Shown here in pieces: positions 34,192 through 35,845 of a DNA stretch of 35,845 bases. Source of the DNA: Caldilineaceae bacterium (GTDB taxonomy: Bacteria; Chloroflexota; Anaerolineae; Caldilineales; Caldilineaceae); NCBI GenBank assembly GCA_022824685.1, contig JAJDZJ010000050.1:1-35845 (forward strand), read 5' to 3'. The translations under genes were made by a program, and so were the position numbers. Each line of letters starts with the position of its first letter. Position 1 is the first letter of the stretch. The notes under the pieces are model-generated. The model was given only the letters and a program-made list of their open reading frames with translations. It was not told where the DNA came from and did not search any database.

Positions 34192-35472
34192 ATGCTAGAC
34201 ATTCGATGGATGCGGGAAAACCGGCCGGCGCTGGCAGAGGCGATGGCGAAGTTGCATGATTCAGAGGCGCCCTGGGAGCTTGCGCTGGAGTTGGACGAGG
34301 AGCGGCGCGCTTTGATGAGACAGGGGGAAAGCCTGCGTGAAGAGCGCAATGCCGGCTCAAAACGGATTGGGTTGCTTTTCAGAGAGAAGAAGGCAGACGA
34401 GGCGAATGCGCTCAAACAGCGCATGGGTCGGATTGGCGATGAAATTGCGCAGATTGACGAGCAGTTGCGCAAGGCTGAGTCTTCATTCCATGACGCGATG
34501 ATGCGGATTCCCAATCCGCCTGAAGTGGATGTGCCGGTTGCGCCTGATGAAGACGGAAACGTCGTTGTTTCGCATTGGGGGGAGTTGCCCAGCTTCGATT
34601 TTGAGCCGCAGGCCCACTGGGACCTGGGGCCGCAACTGGACATTATCGACTTTGAGCGAGGCGTAGCGACAGCGGGAAGCCGCTTCTACTTCTTGAAGGG
34701 CGCGGGCGCGCGGCTGCAGCGCGTGCTGTCGAACTGGTTTCTTGACGTACATATTCAAGAGCACGGGTATACGGAGATTTATCCGCCGATGATGGTACGC
34801 GGGCACGCCATGGAAGGCACGGGAAACCTGCCCAAATTTGGCGAAAACCTGTATCGTGACGCGGAAGAGGACTACTGGCTGATTCCTACTGCCGAGGTCT
34901 CGGTCACCAATCTGCACCGGGACGAGATCCTGGAGCCGGGCGCGCTTCCGCTCTACTACGTCGCCAGCACACCTTGTTTCAGGCGAGAGAAAGTTTCGGC
35001 CGGAAAGGATGTGCGGGGGATCAAGCGCGTGCACCAGTTTCAAAAAGTGGAGATGGTGAAATTCGTCGAACCGGCGACGGGTCGGGATGAATTGGAGACG
35101 CTTACGCGTGCGGCTGAGGTTTTGCTTGAGCGTCTGGATCTGCCCTACAGGCGCGTCGCGATCGCGACCGGCGACCTATCGTTCGTCGCCGCGATCAAGT
35201 ACGACCTGGAGGTATGGGCCGCAGGATGCCAGGAGTGGCTGGAGGTCAGCTCGTGTTCGTTGTTCCGGGACTTTCAGGCGCGGCGGGCAAACATCCGATA
35301 CCGGCCCAGGGAAGGGGCCAGGCCGGAATACGTCTATACGCTCAATGGCTCGGGACTTGCGCTGCCGCGTGTGATCATCGCGCTGCTGGAAAACAACCAG
35401 CGCGCCGACGGCAGCATTCGGTTGCCCGACGTGTTGGCTTCTTATCTTGGGGGCGATCTGGAAATCGGCTAA
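34192..35472 (+). CDS. serS: Seryl-tRNA synthetase
   Basis: Class II synthetase that charges tRNA-Ser with serine, cytosolic dimer. In the 426-residue product residues 1-105 form the long coiled-coil arm that grips the tRNA-Ser variable arm. The serine-binding TAE is at 233-235. Motif 2 starts at FRREK (263-267) and includes RGIKRVHQFQKVE (275-287). Motif 3 is NGSGLALPR (385-393), and the family EVSSCS block is at 351-356. ATG 34192 follows AGGAG by about 7 bases. An in-frame start at 34147 lies next to the attenuator and is rejected. The upstream T-box with a serine codon confirms the assignment. It is the only housekeeping translation gene in the window. Confidence 0.97.
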   Translation: MLDIRWMRENRPALAEAMAKLHDSEAPWELALELDEERRALMRQGESLREERNAGSKRIGLLFREKKADEANALKQRMGRIGDEIAQIDEQLRKAESSFHDAMMRIPNPPEVDVPVAPDEDGNVVVSHWGELPSFDFEPQAHWDLGPQLDIIDFERGVATAGSRFYFLKGAGARLQRVLSNWFLDVHIQEHGYTEIYPPMMVRGHAMEGTGNLPKFGENLYRDAEEDYWLIPTAEVSVTNLHRDEILEPGALPLYYVASTPCFRREKVSAGKDVRGIKRVHQFQKVEMVKFVEPATGRDELETLTRAAEVLLERLDLPYRRVAIATGDLSFVAAIKYDLEVWAAGCQEWLEVSSCSLFRDFQARRANIRYRPREGARPEYVYTLNGSGLALPRVIIALLENNQRADGSIRLPDVLASYLGGDLEIG

Positions 35473-35845
35473 CGAGAGTGGGCCGTTACGCTGCGTCGCG
35501 GGGTAAGAGGCGACGGCGCGGCAGAGTACCGGCCTTTAAGGGAGCGCTGCGTGTTCAGTCGATTGGTGAACGACAGTTGAACGCGAGGAGCAATCCATAG
35601 TGGGGCTGATTGGGGCTATCGTTGCAAAGTTCTCCTGACTATTGAAGCCGACTTTTTCTGACAATCTCCAATTTTGACTGCGCCCGTGTGCGCGCTTCAT
35701 TTGACACCAGGGCGATTGCATCTAAATTGGGTCAGAACATCGAAATGCAGCCGAATACTCTTCCAGGTCGGGGTAAGACACAGGGAAATGTACGAAAGAT
35801 GGCACGTAGACGGAGAATTTAACTTATCTCGCCGACTGAGGGCCT
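35473..35845. other. Gene-free right edge
   Basis: About 370 bases after serS with no supportable gene. A weak hairpin CGTCGC/GCGACG (35494-35515) without a T tract may end the serS message. The stretch from about 35590 is less GC-rich than its surroundings. The last 19 bases repeat the left edge. Confidence 0.5.
35827..35845. repeat. Terminal direct repeat, right copy
   Basis: Exact copy of bases 1-19. The bases before it have no counterpart in the window, so only the 19 bases up to the edge can be compared. Confidence 0.8.

Noticed and set aside
1..35845. CRISPR arrays, tRNA/rRNA genes, insertion sequences or prophage genes
   Set aside because: I looked for regularly spaced repeats, tRNA T-arm patterns, and transposase, integrase or phage motifs, and saw none that hold up by eye.

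Overview
The window is about 36 kb of GC-rich, densely coding bacterial chromosome. I read it as a member of the phylum Chloroflexota, possibly a Caldilineales/Anaerolineae-type lineage. This is inferred, not proven. The reasons are a MerR plus B12-binding regulator next to phytoene synthase, a fused CrtYc-CrtYd-type lycopene cyclase with a CruF-like protein and a glycosyltransferase, long SBP_bac_5 lipoproteins, an LTA-synthase-like enzyme (single-membrane envelope) and a T-box-controlled serS. I see no rRNA, tRNA, CRISPR array, insertion sequence or phage gene.

Region 1 (about 0.3-8.4 kb, carotenoid locus). On the minus strand run a CarH-like B12 photoreceptor/repressor, then six genes whose stop and start codons overlap: lycopene cyclase, an unrecognised secreted protein, CruF-like protein, plsY, a GT2 glycosyltransferase and a phosphopantetheinyl transferase. 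Phytoene synthase (crtB) diverges on the plus strand. The shared control region holds TGTAC-type repeats at the carH start and an 11-bp-periodic TnTACA-like array upstream of crtB, both suggestive of CarH operators. No phytoene desaturase is present here.

Region 2 (8.7-20 kb, uptake locus). A near-consensus promoter precedes an Opp/Dpp-type ABC transporter: ATPase, lipoprotein, two permeases, second ATPase. A membrane-anchored multiheme cytochrome c lies between the second permease and the second ATPase. A Tic20/DUF4870-like membrane protein, a GH4 glycosidase and a NIPSNAP protein follow, and a clear rho-independent terminator closes the region.

Region 3 (20-24.6 kb, minus strand). This is the known three-gene set of circularly permuted ATP-grasp, alpha-E and transglutaminase proteins, followed by a DUF899 thioredoxin-like gene.

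Region 4 (25-33.5 kb, plus strand). A promoter overlapped by a perfect 10-bp inverted repeat starts a run of eight genes. Three are catabolic: a DapA-family aldolase, a mannonate dehydratase-like enzyme and a nucleoside hydrolase. The other five are a CHAD protein, an HD hydrolase, an LTA-synthase-like enzyme, a YceI lipoprotein and a polyphosphate kinase 1 homologue that ends before the catalytic domains. CHAD plus a PPK1 head domain points to polyphosphate biology.

Region 5 (33.8-35.8 kb). serS is preceded by a promoter and a T-box riboswitch. Stem I with an AGC (Ser) specifier, the antiterminator and the competing terminator can all be drawn by hand. The two ends of the window share an identical 19-bp sequence.

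The most unusual points are the cytochrome inside the ABC transporter operon, the catalytic-domain-less PPK1 homologue near a CHAD protein, the CarH-like regulator with altered cofactor-pocket residues beside candidate operators, and the unknown secreted protein locked into the carotenoid operon.
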